The notes under the pieces are model-generated. The model worked only from the letters and a program-made list of their open reading frames with translations, made no database searches and had not been told where the DNA came from. From Christensenella sp. UBA4379 (GTDB lineage Bacteria > Bacillota > Clostridia > Christensenellales > Aristaeellaceae): DNA of 57,545 bases. The stretch is taken from assembly GCA_002391225.1 (NCBI GenBank), contig DGRV01000004.1, positions 221 to 57,765 of the forward strand, read 5' to 3'. Position numbers and translations under genes: made by a program. Positions 12,745 through 20,707 of this stretch are shown here, piece after piece. Position 1 is the first letter of the stretch. Every line of letters starts with the position of its first letter.

Positions 12745-15348
12745 ATGGAACTAAAAAACTACCAAAAGCGAGTTCTTCGCAATTTGGATGACTTCATGGC
12801 GCTATTGAACAGCACACAGGATATTGAAAAAGCCTATATAAAATCATGGGAGTTGCAGGGCATTCATGTGGGCATGGGTGGAATGCCGCTTTATAATCAT
12901 GTTCTGCCTCATGTTCCGCATGTCTGTTTCAAAGTGCCGACTGGCGGCGGGAAAACGCTGCTGGCATGTGCAGCGCTGAAACACATTTTTGATGGCATGG
13001 GGATTACAAAACGAAAAGCGGTGGTCTGGCTTGTGCCGTCCAATTCCATTCTGGATCAAACGTTGGCGAATCTTCAAAATCCAGATCATGATTATCGTCG
13101 TCAGATTGATTTTGATTTCGCTTCGCGGGTAGATGTTTACAAGGGGGAGCAAGCGCTGAACGGGCAGGCCCTTTCGCCGTCCAGCGTGGAAGAAAACCTG
13201 TCCATTTTTGTGTTGAGCTTTGACGCGTTGCGTATTACCCGCAAAGAAGGACGCAGGGTCTACAAGGAAAACGGAAATCTGGCGCAATTTGTCCCGCATT
13301 ATCCTGACCGTACAACGCTTGTTCCCGAAGTGGATGATTCTGCATTGATCCAAGTGCTGAACCAGCTTTCACCTGTTGTGATTGTGGATGAAAGCCACAA
13401 TGCACAAAGCGATTTGAGCGTTGAAATGCTGCGCAACCTGAATCCTTCCTTTGTGCTGGATTTGACCGCAACCCCAAAGAAAAACAGTAATATTATTTCT
13501 ATCGTGGATGCGCGGGAATTGAAAAAAGAAAACATGGTAAAACTGCCCGTTGTCATTTACAACCGGCAGAGCAAAAACGATGTCCTGATTGACGCTATCC
13601 AGATGCGGGCTGCTATTGAAAGACAGGCACAGGAAGAACAGGCGCAGAATGGAACCATGATTCGTCCGATCGTCCTCTTCCAAGCGCAGCCCCGAGGAAA
13701 GGAAAATGCCGCAACCTTTGAAAGGTTGAAAACCGAATTGGTATCTCTTGGCATTCCGGCGGAGCAAATAGCAATTAAAACATCAGAAATCAATGAATTG
13801 CGGAATGTGAATTTGCTTTCATCTGATTGTCCTATTCGGTACATCATCACGGTCAATGCGCTGAAAGAAGGATGGGATTGCCCGTTTGCGTACATTCTGG
13901 CAACGCTGGCAAACAGATCCTCCAAGGTGGACGTGGAGCAAATTGTGGGACGGGTGCTTCGCCTACCCTACACAAAGAAGCATTCTCAATCTCTTTTGAA
14001 CATGTCCTATGTCATTACATCATCGGCAAATTTCCGTGAAACGGTGGAAAATGTTGTCAAAGGACTGAATCAGGCGGGCTTTACAGATAAAGATTATCGG
14101 ATCGGTGACAGTGCTGAACAGCCGCCCGAACAACCGCCCTTCCAACAACAGATAGACGTGACACCACAGGAGCAGCCCGCCGAGGAAGAATTTGTTGGCT
14201 TTGATACGGACGATTTGCGGCAACGCCTTGCACAGCAACAGCAGGCAGCGGCAAAAGGTGAACAAAGTACAGTTACGACAATGGCACAGGAAGCAGAACG
14301 GCAGGGAGAATCCTTTGAAGCGGAAACACAGCGACAAGAAGATGCGGGAATACCGTTAATGGGTGGTAGCGAAATGCGAAATTACTTTGAGATGCAAAGT
14401 GAATTTGAACAGGATGCGCTTTCCCTGAAACTGCCGATATTCTTTGAAACGATAGGCGAATCCCTTCTTATGGACCATAAATTTGCAGTTACAAAGGAAT
14501 CTTTGGCAGATGATTTCACACTTGCTGATAAGGATACGCAGATTAGTTTTGGCATGTCTGCTGGGGACGTGGCGGTGGTGGATGTAAAAAGCAATTCCCG
14601 CCCGCAACAGATTGCTCTTTCCGTAAGGGAAGCACAGCGGCTTAGTCAATATGTTCGTTCTTGTCCGCCTGAACAGAGGAAGGAAGTCTGCATTCAGCAC
14701 ATATTTAATCAGATGAATCGGCTGGACTTCTTGGATGCTGGCGATTTAAAACGGTACATTCGCCGTATTGTGGATCAAATGTCGTCAAGCGAATTGGAGC
14801 AGATGGAGAGTGCTTTGCCCGCTTATTCCGCAAAAATCAAAGATAAAATCAATTCGCTGTTGGATGATTACCGCGAAAAGCGGTTCTATGAATTGATCGA
14901 AACACAAGAAATAACGGTGGAACCGTATTACGAATTTCCTAGAAGCATTTCACCTGTTTCTACAATGATTTCGATCAGCAAACAACTATACACGAATGAA
15001 GCAGATGTAAATGATTTTGAATACAGGGTCATTACCGCTATTGCTGGATTAGAAAATGTCAAGTGGTGGCATCGAATCATTGACCGGCAGGGCTTCAAGC
15101 TGAATGGATTTATCAATCATTATCCTGATTTTGTGATAAAGACAGTGAGAGGAAACATCGTGCTTGTCGAAACAAAAGGTGATGATCGCGACAACAGCGA
15201 CAGCAAGGCAAAATTGCGTTTAGGTCGCAAGTGGCAGGAATTAGCTGGAACAGGGTATCGCTATTTCATGGTGTTTGATGAAAACGATACAGGATTTGAA
15301 GGAGCCTATAAATTCAGCGCATTCATGGATATTATGAAGCGGCTATAA
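12745..15348 (+). CDS. res: type III restriction endonuclease subunit (Res)
   Basis: An 867-aa protein with an N-terminal superfamily 2 helicase/translocase: Walker A PTGGGKT at 65-71, DESH near 215, LTATP near 240 and the motif VI-like QIVGRVLRLP. A Gln/Glu-rich linker (about 455-540) leads to a C-terminal PD-(D/E)xK nuclease with YPDFVI near 792 and ETKGD near 808. Res hydrolyses ATP, signals along DNA between two head-to-head sites and cuts beside one of them, as Mod2Res complexes. The ribosome binding site is TAAGGAGGGG. Size and layout match an intact enzyme. Confidence 0.93.
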   Translation: MELKNYQKRVLRNLDDFMALLNSTQDIEKAYIKSWELQGIHVGMGGMPLYNHVLPHVPHVCFKVPTGGGKTLLACAALKHIFDGMGITKRKAVVWLVPSNSILDQTLANLQNPDHDYRRQIDFDFASRVDVYKGEQALNGQALSPSSVEENLSIFVLSFDALRITRKEGRRVYKENGNLAQFVPHYPDRTTLVPEVDDSALIQVLNQLSPVVIVDESHNAQSDLSVEMLRNLNPSFVLDLTATPKKNSNIISIVDARELKKENMVKLPVVIYNRQSKNDVLIDAIQMRAAIERQAQEEQAQNGTMIRPIVLFQAQPRGKENAATFERLKTELVSLGIPAEQIAIKTSEINELRNVNLLSSDCPIRYIITVNALKEGWDCPFAYILATLANRSSKVDVEQIVGRVLRLPYTKKHSQSLLNMSYVITSSANFRETVENVVKGLNQAGFTDKDYRIGDSAEQPPEQPPFQQQIDVTPQEQPAEEEFVGFDTDDLRQRLAQQQQAAAKGEQSTVTTMAQEAERQGESFEAETQRQEDAGIPLMGGSEMRNYFEMQSEFEQDALSLKLPIFFETIGESLLMDHKFAVTKESLADDFTLADKDTQISFGMSAGDVAVVDVKSNSRPQQIALSVREAQRLSQYVRSCPPEQRKEVCIQHIFNQMNRLDFLDAGDLKRYIRRIVDQMSSSELEQMESALPAYSAKIKDKINSLLDDYREKRFYELIETQEITVEPYYEFPRSISPVSTMISISKQLYTNEADVNDFEYRVITAIAGLENVKWWHRIIDRQGFKLNGFINHYPDFVIKTVRGNIVLVETKGDDRDNSDSKAKLRLGRKWQELAGTGYRYFMVFDENDTGFEGAYKFSAFMDIMKRL

Positions 15349-15369
15349 TTCAAAGGAGGAAAATAAAAC

Positions 15370-16032
15370 ATGAATATTAACCTTCATTCTGTTGTGATTG
15401 GTGTTCGTTTTGAGCCGATGTTTCAGCTTGCTGATGATGCGGGCCAAATTTTTGATAAAATATTGAAAAGCAAGAAGTCCTTTTCAAGAGATATATTTTC
15501 GCGTGTTCAATACAATGGCCTTGAAAGAATACTTCATGAGGATGAGAAAGAAGAAATTATAAATTATATTAAAGTAAATCCTGATAATATTATTCTTTCG
15601 TTACGGGCAGAACAAGGGAAAAGTGTAACAGAGATGGTCAATGACATAAAGAATAAATTTGAAGAAGTTATTGTTCATGATATAATCAACACATATCAGC
15701 CGTCAATAAATAGAATCGGCTTTGTTTTTACTTTTAATATCAGCGAAGATAAACTTGACGCATTTAAAAAGAAGTATTTTGCTCCTGGGGTTGACGTTGC
15801 AGAATTCAGATTTTCCCGTTCAACAGGCGTTTTAAAAGGGGCAACCTATAAAGATGGATCAGATTATATTAATCGTATTTTTGCTTTATCAAAGCAAGGA
15901 AAAGAAAAACGCATTTCTTTTGATTTTCAAGAATACTTTATACCGCTAAGGCCCAATTGGATTGACTGCCAACCAAAACAGTTCTTTGAAGCTGCAATCG
16001 CAGAAGTTCAAAAAGAAATTCTTTCCTTGTGA
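15370..16032 (+). CDS. accessory gene 1 of the type III operon, unknown
   Basis: A 220-aa soluble protein, not recognised. It starts MNINLHSVVIGVRFEP and has a strand-rich N-terminus, a helical middle (KSVTEMVNDIKNKFEEVI) and a strand-rich second half (RIGFVFTFNISEDKLDAF). No enzyme motif is seen. AAAGGAGG lies 22 bp after the res stop region, so it is translated from the same mRNA. The A/T-rich composition matches res and differs from the host. Being locked into the operon suggests a role in restriction control or in an added defence layer, but that is inference. Confidence 0.78.
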   Translation: MNINLHSVVIGVRFEPMFQLADDAGQIFDKILKSKKSFSRDIFSRVQYNGLERILHEDEKEEIINYIKVNPDNIILSLRAEQGKSVTEMVNDIKNKFEEVIVHDIINTYQPSINRIGFVFTFNISEDKLDAFKKKYFAPGVDVAEFRFSRSTGVLKGATYKDGSDYINRIFALSKQGKEKRISFDFQEYFIPLRPNWIDCQPKQFFEAAIAEVQKEILSL

Positions 16033-16048
16033 ATTGAGGTGAAACATC

Positions 16049-16609
16049 TTGACAAGAAAGCAAACTCATCGAGTTGCCAAAACACAAAATGAACGCCAAC
16101 AATATTTCAAGGGAGTAAAAGGATTAGGTGGAGAAGAGACAGATCAAAAATATGATAAACTAACACTTGAAGGAAGTGATAATCCTTATCCTGAAAATGA
16201 TTACAGTAAAACAAGTGAAGTAAAGAGAAGATCAGTTAAGAGTTGGATCATTCTAAATTGGAAGAAGATGCTGGCAGGGGTTGGGACTTTGATTTTAGCA
16301 CCGCTTCTTGTCAGCTTAGTAATTTGGATCATTAACACAAAAGCTGACATCATGTATATAAATAGAGTACTTGATGATACAAAATCACAAATGGAGTTAA
16401 TAGAAGAAAGCATTAGTAGCAATAATGCTGGGGATTATTATACAATATTTGTGACAAAAGAATTACTTGATTTGAAATTGGAACTTATCGAAAAAGACTT
16501 TAAGGCACTGATCCCAAATACAACTGATATTATCAATAGGTTAAGTTCAATAGAGAATGAAATAGCAATTCTACAACAACTTTCAGCACACAATGAAAAT
16601 CCAGAGTAG
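16049..16609 (+). CDS. accessory gene 2 of the type III operon, membrane/coiled-coil protein
   Basis: A 186-aa protein starting at TTG 16049 with GAGGTGA 7 nt upstream. The N-terminal 70 residues are polar, followed by one membrane helix (about residues 75-97, GTLILAPLLVSLVIWII) and a C-terminal coiled coil (LLDLKLELIEKDFKALIP, then IINRLSSIENEIAILQQL). This is the shape of a membrane-anchored sensor or effector. It follows accessory gene 1 by 16 bp and ends with a TAG. No known family is recognised. A membrane protein inside a type III restriction operon is unusual. Confidence 0.75.
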   Translation: MTRKQTHRVAKTQNERQQYFKGVKGLGGEETDQKYDKLTLEGSDNPYPENDYSKTSEVKRRSVKSWIILNWKKMLAGVGTLILAPLLVSLVIWIINTKADIMYINRVLDDTKSQMELIEESISSNNAGDYYTIFVTKELLDLKLELIEKDFKALIPNTTDIINRLSSIENEIAILQQLSAHNENPE

Positions 16610-16615
16610 GAGCTC

Positions 16616-16723
16616 ATGAACAAGGTGAGCGGCGGTGCGGCGGATGATCTCAGCGAAGTGAAGAAACTCGACCGCAGTGAGCTGGAGGAGCTGTTCCGGC
16701 GCAAGTTTGAAGAAGCTGTCTAA
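16616..16723 (+). CDS. possible small peptide or gene remnant
   Basis: A 35-aa frame starting MNKVSGGAADDLSEVKKLDR with AGGAGCT just upstream. GC content jumps back to the host level here, so this marks the edge of the type III block. It may be the 3' remnant of a gene broken by that insertion. The SGG near the start recalls the double-glycine peptide at 17008, but the evidence is thin. Confidence 0.3.
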   Translation: MNKVSGGAADDLSEVKKLDRSELEELFRRKFEEAV

Positions 16724-16787
16724 GGAACTCGAAGAGGTCCTGAAGAAGGCTGTGTAAGGCTTTCAAAACCGCAGATTGTAAATGAAC

Positions 16788-16828
16788 AGAGAGCTTTCTG
16801 CCGCTGAAGAGGCGGCGGGAAGCTCTCT
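16788..16828. terminator. long hairpin, probable transcript end
   Basis: AGAGAGCTTTCTGCCGC (16788-16804) folds back on GGCGGCGGGAAGCTCTCT (16811-16828) with two or three G-U or mismatched positions. No T-run follows. The rest of 16724-17007 holds no recognisable gene. Confidence 0.4.
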
Positions 16829-17007
16829 TCCTGTGGTTCCGCCGGAAGGAATCTAAAAAATTTTCTCCTCCGAACTGCCATCTGCCCAAGTTGCTTCGTA
16901 TCAAGGATTGGAACAGGTTCTTGCAATGGCGGCCAAGCCATGATAAACTGGTTCCAGCCATCTTATGGGAAAGCTGATCTACCCGACATCGGAAGGAGAG
17001 ATTTGAA

Positions 17008-17262
17008 ATGGAAAACATGATCCCCCTCACCCCGGACGAAATGGAACAGGCCAGCGGCGGCGTCACCACCAAGGTCCGCCTCAAAACCGCTGACGTGCGC
17101 ACCGGCCCGAGCATGAACTACCCCGTCATCGCGACCCTGTCCAGCGGCGTGACGGTCAACTACATGACCCACCTGGTCGACAAGGACGACCCCGCCGTCG
17201 TCTGGTACATGATCAACAAGCCCACCAACGGATGGGTGAATGGAGCGGACCTGGGACTATAA
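17008..17262 (+). CDS. double-glycine-leader peptide with SH3b domain
   Basis: An 84-aa protein. Residues 1-18 (MENMIPLTPDEMEQASGG) are a typical double-glycine leader of the kind cut by C39-peptidase ABC exporters in bacteriocin and RiPP systems. The remaining 66 residues form a bacterial SH3 domain (KTADVRTGPSMNYPVIATL, SGVTV, then NGWVNGADLGL), a module that usually binds cell wall. The predicted product is a small exported wall-binding domain. No exporter or modification enzyme is adjacent. The ribosome binding site is AAGGAGAG. A short secreted SH3 protein without a catalytic part suggests a signalling, adhesive or antagonistic role. Confidence 0.8.
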   Translation: MENMIPLTPDEMEQASGGVTTKVRLKTADVRTGPSMNYPVIATLSSGVTVNYMTHLVDKDDPAVVWYMINKPTNGWVNGADLGL

Positions 17263-17310
17263 CACTGGCGTTTCGATGGGGGGACACGTCCCCCCATCGG
17301 GCCCCCCCTC

Positions 17311-17467
17311 GCCTTTGCCTCTCGGACCTTCGGTCCTCCCGGGCGGCAAAGGCGCAAGGTATGTATTTTTGCTCTCGCGGGGCAAGCTCCGCTTCGCAAA
17401 AATACTCCTCGCGGCGTACATGCCGCCGCTGCGGATTTGATTCGAAGGGCTTCGCCCTCCGAGCCAC
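17311..17467. repeat. dispersed GC-rich repeat, copy 1
   Basis: The segment from GCCTTTGCCTCTCGGACC through GGCGGCAAAGGCGCAAGG, CTCGCGGGGCAAGCTCCGCT and TTCGAAGGGCTTCGCCCTCC recurs at 20309-20592 in the same order. It is full of short palindromes (GGCAAAGGC/GCCTTTGCC, GAAGGGCTTCGCCCTCC). Copy 1 is the uninterrupted form. The whole region 17263-17618 otherwise holds no gene. Confidence 0.8.
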
Positions 17468-17497
17468 CCAAAGATATAGCTGTTAATGATTGGCTTT

Positions 17498-17531
17498 AGC
17501 AGAGTTGTTTTTTTGCAGCCCTGCTTTTTTG
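17498..17531 (+). terminator. possible terminator
   Basis: AGCAG (17498-17502) and CTGCT (17521-17525) could pair, followed by six T. The stem is short and the loop long. Confidence 0.3.
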
Positions 17532-17618
17532 TTTGTAAAAATGCCAAAAGATCTGTTTCCTTCTTGATGAATTGATTGTATAATGGACGCCTACCATTTG
17601 AGTAGGAGGATTTTTACC

Positions 17619-18305
17619 ATGAAAAAGTATCTTGCGGAATGCATCGGTACGGCGACCCTGGTGATCCTGGGCTGCGGGACGGCAATGCTGGTGGGCTGTG
17701 ACGCGGCGGCGGGCAGCGGCTATCTGCTGACGGCTCTGGCCTTCGGTCTGACCATCGTGGCGATGGCCTATTCCATCGGCAACATCTCCGGCTGCCACAT
17801 CAACCCCGCTGTTTCCCTGGGCGTGCTGCTAACCGGCGGCATGAGCAAAAAGGACTTCGTCGGCTATGTGGTCTCCCAGTGCGTGGGCGCGCTGGCCGGC
17901 GCGCTGATCCTCAAGGCCATCTTCGGCCTGGGCGGCGTGACGGACCTGACCGGAGGCCTGGGCTCCAACGGGCTTGCCGGCGTGGGCGGCAACGTCCTGG
18001 CTGGACTGCTGGTGGAGGTCGTGCTCACCTTTATCTTCGTGATCGCCATCCTGGGCGTGACCAGCAAAAAGGCGAACCACGGCTCCTTCGCCGGTCTGGT
18101 GATCGGCCTGACGCTGGTGGTGGTGCACATCCTGGGCATCGGCCTGACGGGCACCTCCGTGAACCCCGCTCGTTCCTTCGGCCCCGCCCTGGTCGCGGCC
18201 CTGACCGGGAACACCGAGCCCCTGGGCGCCCTGTGGGTGTTCATCGTCGGCCCCATGGCCGGCGCCGCCCTGGCCGCCGGCGTTTATAAGACGCTCGAAA
18301 AATAA
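17619..18305 (+). CDS. aqpZ: aquaporin, MIP family
   Basis: A 228-aa membrane protein from ATG 17619, with AGGAGG 9-14 nt upstream and TATAAT at 17579-17584. Six hydrophobic helices and the two half-helix NPA motifs are present: INPAVSLGV in the first half and VNPARSFGP in the second, the latter with the Arg of the selectivity filter. The short length and NPARSFGP form favour a water channel (AqpZ-like) over a glycerol facilitator. A bidirectional terminator separates it from the convergent gene downstream. It is monocistronic. Confidence 0.93.
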   Translation: MKKYLAECIGTATLVILGCGTAMLVGCDAAAGSGYLLTALAFGLTIVAMAYSIGNISGCHINPAVSLGVLLTGGMSKKDFVGYVVSQCVGALAGALILKAIFGLGGVTDLTGGLGSNGLAGVGGNVLAGLLVEVVLTFIFVIAILGVTSKKANHGSFAGLVIGLTLVVVHILGIGLTGTSVNPARSFGPALVAALTGNTEPLGALWVFIVGPMAGAALAAGVYKTLEK

Positions 18306-18322
18306 TCAGAACTGAACCAAAC

Positions 18323-18353
18323 AAAAAAGCGGATGGTTTCCACCCGCTTTTTT
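18323..18353. terminator. bidirectional terminator
   Basis: A run of six A, then GCGG-ATGG/CCA-CCCGC, then six T serves the aquaporin gene and the converging gene at 18374. Confidence 0.8.
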
Positions 18354-18373
18354 GTTTGCCAAGTTTTCGTCCG

Positions 18374-19084
18374 TTACCGGATCTTCTGCAGGTATTCGGA
18401 CAGAATATATCCGTACTGGTCCTGATACAGGCACAAGATGAAGCCGTTTTCGCTTCCTCTTTCGGGGAAGGCCAGAACGGACGCCCCGAGGGGCACCTTG
18501 GCCAGGCGGGCGGCGTTCTTGGCGGGCTTTTCCCGCAGGGAGACGAAATCCTGACAGTTGACGATCTTCATGTTCGGCCCCTGCTCCCGGTACAGGGCCG
18601 CCCCGTCAAACCCGGTCAGCTCCTCAAAGGGGGAAACGCCGCTGCACCGCATCGGCTCCAGGATCAGGGCGGTGAACCTGGAATCCCCGTCTTCCCAGGA
18701 TTCGGTGTGGGCGGCATAGACACATTCCACGTTGTACGGGCTCCCGGCGTGCTGTGGATGGTCCGTCGAGGTGAACAGGAGCGTCACCTGGTCCATCCCG
18801 TTCGGATCGAAGGAAAACGACCAGGTCCCGGCGCTGACATAGGAATAGCTTCCGCCCTTGCCGTTGCACTCCAGGGTCATCCTGCCGCCGGCTTCCAGCT
18901 TCAGGGTGGCCAGCACCATCTGCCAGGGCTCTTCCCCCTGCTCGTGAATGTCTTCGTACAGGATCCACTCGCCGGGGAGCAGCTTCTCCGTCTCCGGGTC
19001 GTCGGCCAGGGCGGCGGGCGCGGCGAGGAGCAAAGCGAGGAGCAGGATCACGATATGTATGAAGCCCAACCTTTTGCCTGTCAT
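18374..19084 (-). CDS. secreted SH3-like domain protein
   Basis: A 236-aa protein with a signal peptide (GFIHIVILLLALLLAAPAA, cleavage near ALA-DD). About residues 35-150 look like a lipocalin- or META-type beta barrel: LLPGEWILYEDI, GRMTLECNGKGG and GTWSFSFDPNGM. The last 60 residues are an SH3-type domain (CQDFVSLREKPAKNAARLAK, then YGYILSEYLQKI). No catalytic motif is seen. It is probably a cell-surface protein that binds wall or ligand. It is convergent with the aquaporin gene and monocistronic, with AGGAGGAATT before the start. Confidence 0.8.
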   Translation of the reverse strand: MTGKRLGFIHIVILLLALLLAAPAALADDPETEKLLPGEWILYEDIHEQGEEPWQMVLATLKLEAGGRMTLECNGKGGSYSYVSAGTWSFSFDPNGMDQVTLLFTSTDHPQHAGSPYNVECVYAAHTESWEDGDSRFTALILEPMRCSGVSPFEELTGFDGAALYREQGPNMKIVNCQDFVSLREKPAKNAARLAKVPLGASVLAFPERGSENGFILCLYQDQYGYILSEYLQKIR

Positions 19085-19229
19085 GGCGAATTCCTCCTCT
19101 TATAGATACTGGCGGTTTATATTCGCCGTTATTTTACCATAAACTCCATCCAAAATACAATGACGGAATGAAGAAAAAACCGGGGGAAATGTTAAAAAAC
19201 CGCGCAAACAAGCTGGATGTCCGTAATTC

Positions 19230-19258
19230 TTGACAAATATGGGCAAAGCGCATATAAT
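19230..19258 (+). promoter_or_regulatory. consensus promoter of the cyclic-nucleotide-binding gene
   Basis: TTGACA (19230-19235) and TATAAT (19253-19258) have a 17-bp spacer, about 50 bp before the start. Confidence 0.88.
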
Positions 19259-19309
19259 TCATAAAAAAGATTCTATGAAAACATGCCGACAGCCGGAGGA
19301 AATGAGCAT

Positions 19310-20197
19310 ATGAAAGAAAAAGTCTTCAAAAAGAATGAAGTGATATTCCGGGAAGGCGACGTGGCGGACTGCTTCTACCAGATTACGGACGGTACGGCCG
19401 GCGTCTATCTCCACTACGGCGAGGAAGATCAGCAGCGGCTGACCCTCCTGAAGCCCGGCCAGTATTTTGGGGAAATGGCCATCATCGAAGCCTGGCCGCG
19501 CAGCGCGACGGTCGTGGCGGAAGGGGAGCTTCATACCATCGAGCTGGTCTACGAAGACCTGATTTCCTATTTCGAGCAGCAGCCGGACAAGATCCTGGCG
19601 CTGATGAACCAGCTGGGGGAAAGGCTCCGCGAGCTCACCGCGGAATATAACGAGGTCAACGCCTTCCTCAAAGAACGGGAGAACCCGGGCCCGGTGAACG
19701 AGGGCTTCCTGGCCAGGCGCAGGAAATACAAGGAATACTGCAGGATCGCCCAGAAGTTTACGGAGTATACTGCCGAGGAAAAGCTCATGCAGGAAAGCGC
19801 CAAGCAAGGCGCGAAGGCGGTTCTGCCGGTGCGGAGCTATCGCAAGGGTGATATCATTTTCCGTGAAAATGACAAAGGCGCGTACATGTACCAGATCCAG
19901 ACCGGCTCGGTCGGCATCTATCGGGCCTACGGCACGGAAAAATCCGCGAAGCTGACGACGCTGTACACCAACCAGTTCTTCGGCGAAATGGGCCTGGTGG
20001 CCCACGAGCTGCGCAGCGCCACAGCCGTGGTCGAGGAAGACGGGACGGAGCTGGAGTGCATCCGCGCCGAGGACCTGCAGACCCTGTTCAAGGAAAACCC
20101 CATGAAGGTCGACATGATCCTGAGCCATCTGGCCAACCGGCTGAGAAGGCTGACGGTTGATTTCGCTAAAGCATGTGAAAAGGCAGCGGAAGACTAA
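19310..20197 (+). CDS. tandem cyclic-nucleotide-binding-domain protein
   Basis: A 295-aa protein from ATG 19310 (ribosome binding site GGAGG). It has two CRP-type cyclic-nucleotide-binding domains. The first (about 1-110) has FREGDVADCFYQITDGTAGV and GQYFGEMAIIEAWPRSATV. The second (about 160-280) has FRENDKGAYMYQIQTGSVGI and NQFFGEMGLVAHELRSATA. Both keep the phosphate-binding-cassette pattern FGEM(A/G)L(I)...RSAT with the ligand Arg. No helix-turn-helix follows, so it is not a CRP-like regulator but a sensor. A class III cyclase is encoded about 1.3 kb downstream, so the two may form a signalling pair. Confidence 0.88.
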   Translation: MKEKVFKKNEVIFREGDVADCFYQITDGTAGVYLHYGEEDQQRLTLLKPGQYFGEMAIIEAWPRSATVVAEGELHTIELVYEDLISYFEQQPDKILALMNQLGERLRELTAEYNEVNAFLKERENPGPVNEGFLARRRKYKEYCRIAQKFTEYTAEEKLMQESAKQGAKAVLPVRSYRKGDIIFRENDKGAYMYQIQTGSVGIYRAYGTEKSAKLTTLYTNQFFGEMGLVAHELRSATAVVEEDGTELECIRAEDLQTLFKENPMKVDMILSHLANRLRRLTVDFAKACEKAAED

Positions 20198-20220
20198 AGG
20201 GCTCGCAAGGGGGACTCTAA

Positions 20221-20290
20221 CCAGGGTCTGTCGACCCGTTCTTCGGTGAAAACTGTCCACCGGACAGTTTTCCGAGCCCTCAGAACCCCC
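20221..20290. repeat. 70-bp two-hairpin module, copy a
   Basis: Hairpin 1 is GGGTC/GACCC and hairpin 2 is AAACTGTCC/GGACAGTTT, linked by TTCGGTGA. The layout is the same in copies b and c but stem sequences differ in compensating ways. Confidence 0.75.
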
Positions 20291-20330
20291 CTTGCGGGAA
20301 CCCCCTACGCCTTTGCCTCTCGGACCTTCT

Positions 20331-20400
20331 CCAGGGCCTACCGGCCCGCTGTTCGGTGAGATTGTGCCACTGGCACAATCTCCGGGCCCTCACAGCCCCA
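20331..20400. repeat. 70-bp two-hairpin module, copy b
   Basis: Hairpin 1 is GGGCC/GGCCC and hairpin 2 is GATTGTGCC/GGCACAATC, with the same linker TTCGGTGA and tail GGGCCCTCA as copy a. It lies inside the larger repeat. Confidence 0.78.
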
Positions 20401-20468
20401 GGCGGCAAAGGCGCAAGGTATGTATTTTTGCTCTCGCGGGGCAAGCTCCGCTTCGCAAAAATTCTTGC

Positions 20469-20538
20469 CCAGGGCCTACCGGCCCGTTATTCGCTGAAAT
20501 TGAGCCACTGGCTCAATTTCCGGGCGCGAATAACCCCG
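20469..20538. repeat. 70-bp two-hairpin module, copy c
   Basis: Hairpin 1 is GGGCC/GGCCC and hairpin 2 is AAATTGAGCC/GGCTCAATTT, with linker TTCGCTGA. It lies inside the larger repeat. Confidence 0.78.
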
Positions 20539-20647
20539 CAACGCGCATGTCGCTGCTGCGGATTTTATTCGAAGGGCTTCGCCCTCCGAGCCTCCTGAGA
20601 ATTACTTTGATCGACTGGTGTCTTTTACATTCTGTTTGTAAACTTGA

Positions 20648-20677
20648 GGCTGTTGCAGAATAACGAACGCAACAGCC
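20648..20677 (+). terminator. 9-bp hairpin before the epimerase-like gene
   Basis: GGCTGTTGC (20648-20656) and GCAACAGCC (20669-20677) pair perfectly. CCTTTGTATT follows, a poor T-run. It could end upstream transcription or be a leader hairpin. Confidence 0.45.
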
Positions 20678-20707
20678 CCTTTGTATTCAAACACAGAGGG
20701 GAAAAAT

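Larger units (their letters stand above)
20309..20592. repeat. dispersed GC-rich repeat, copy 2, interrupted by modules b and c
   Basis: This matches 17311-17467 block by block, but two 70-bp modules sit inside it at 20331-20400 and 20469-20538, each replacing a few bases of the parent repeat. The parent must therefore predate the module insertions. No gene is seen in 20198-20707. Confidence 0.75.
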
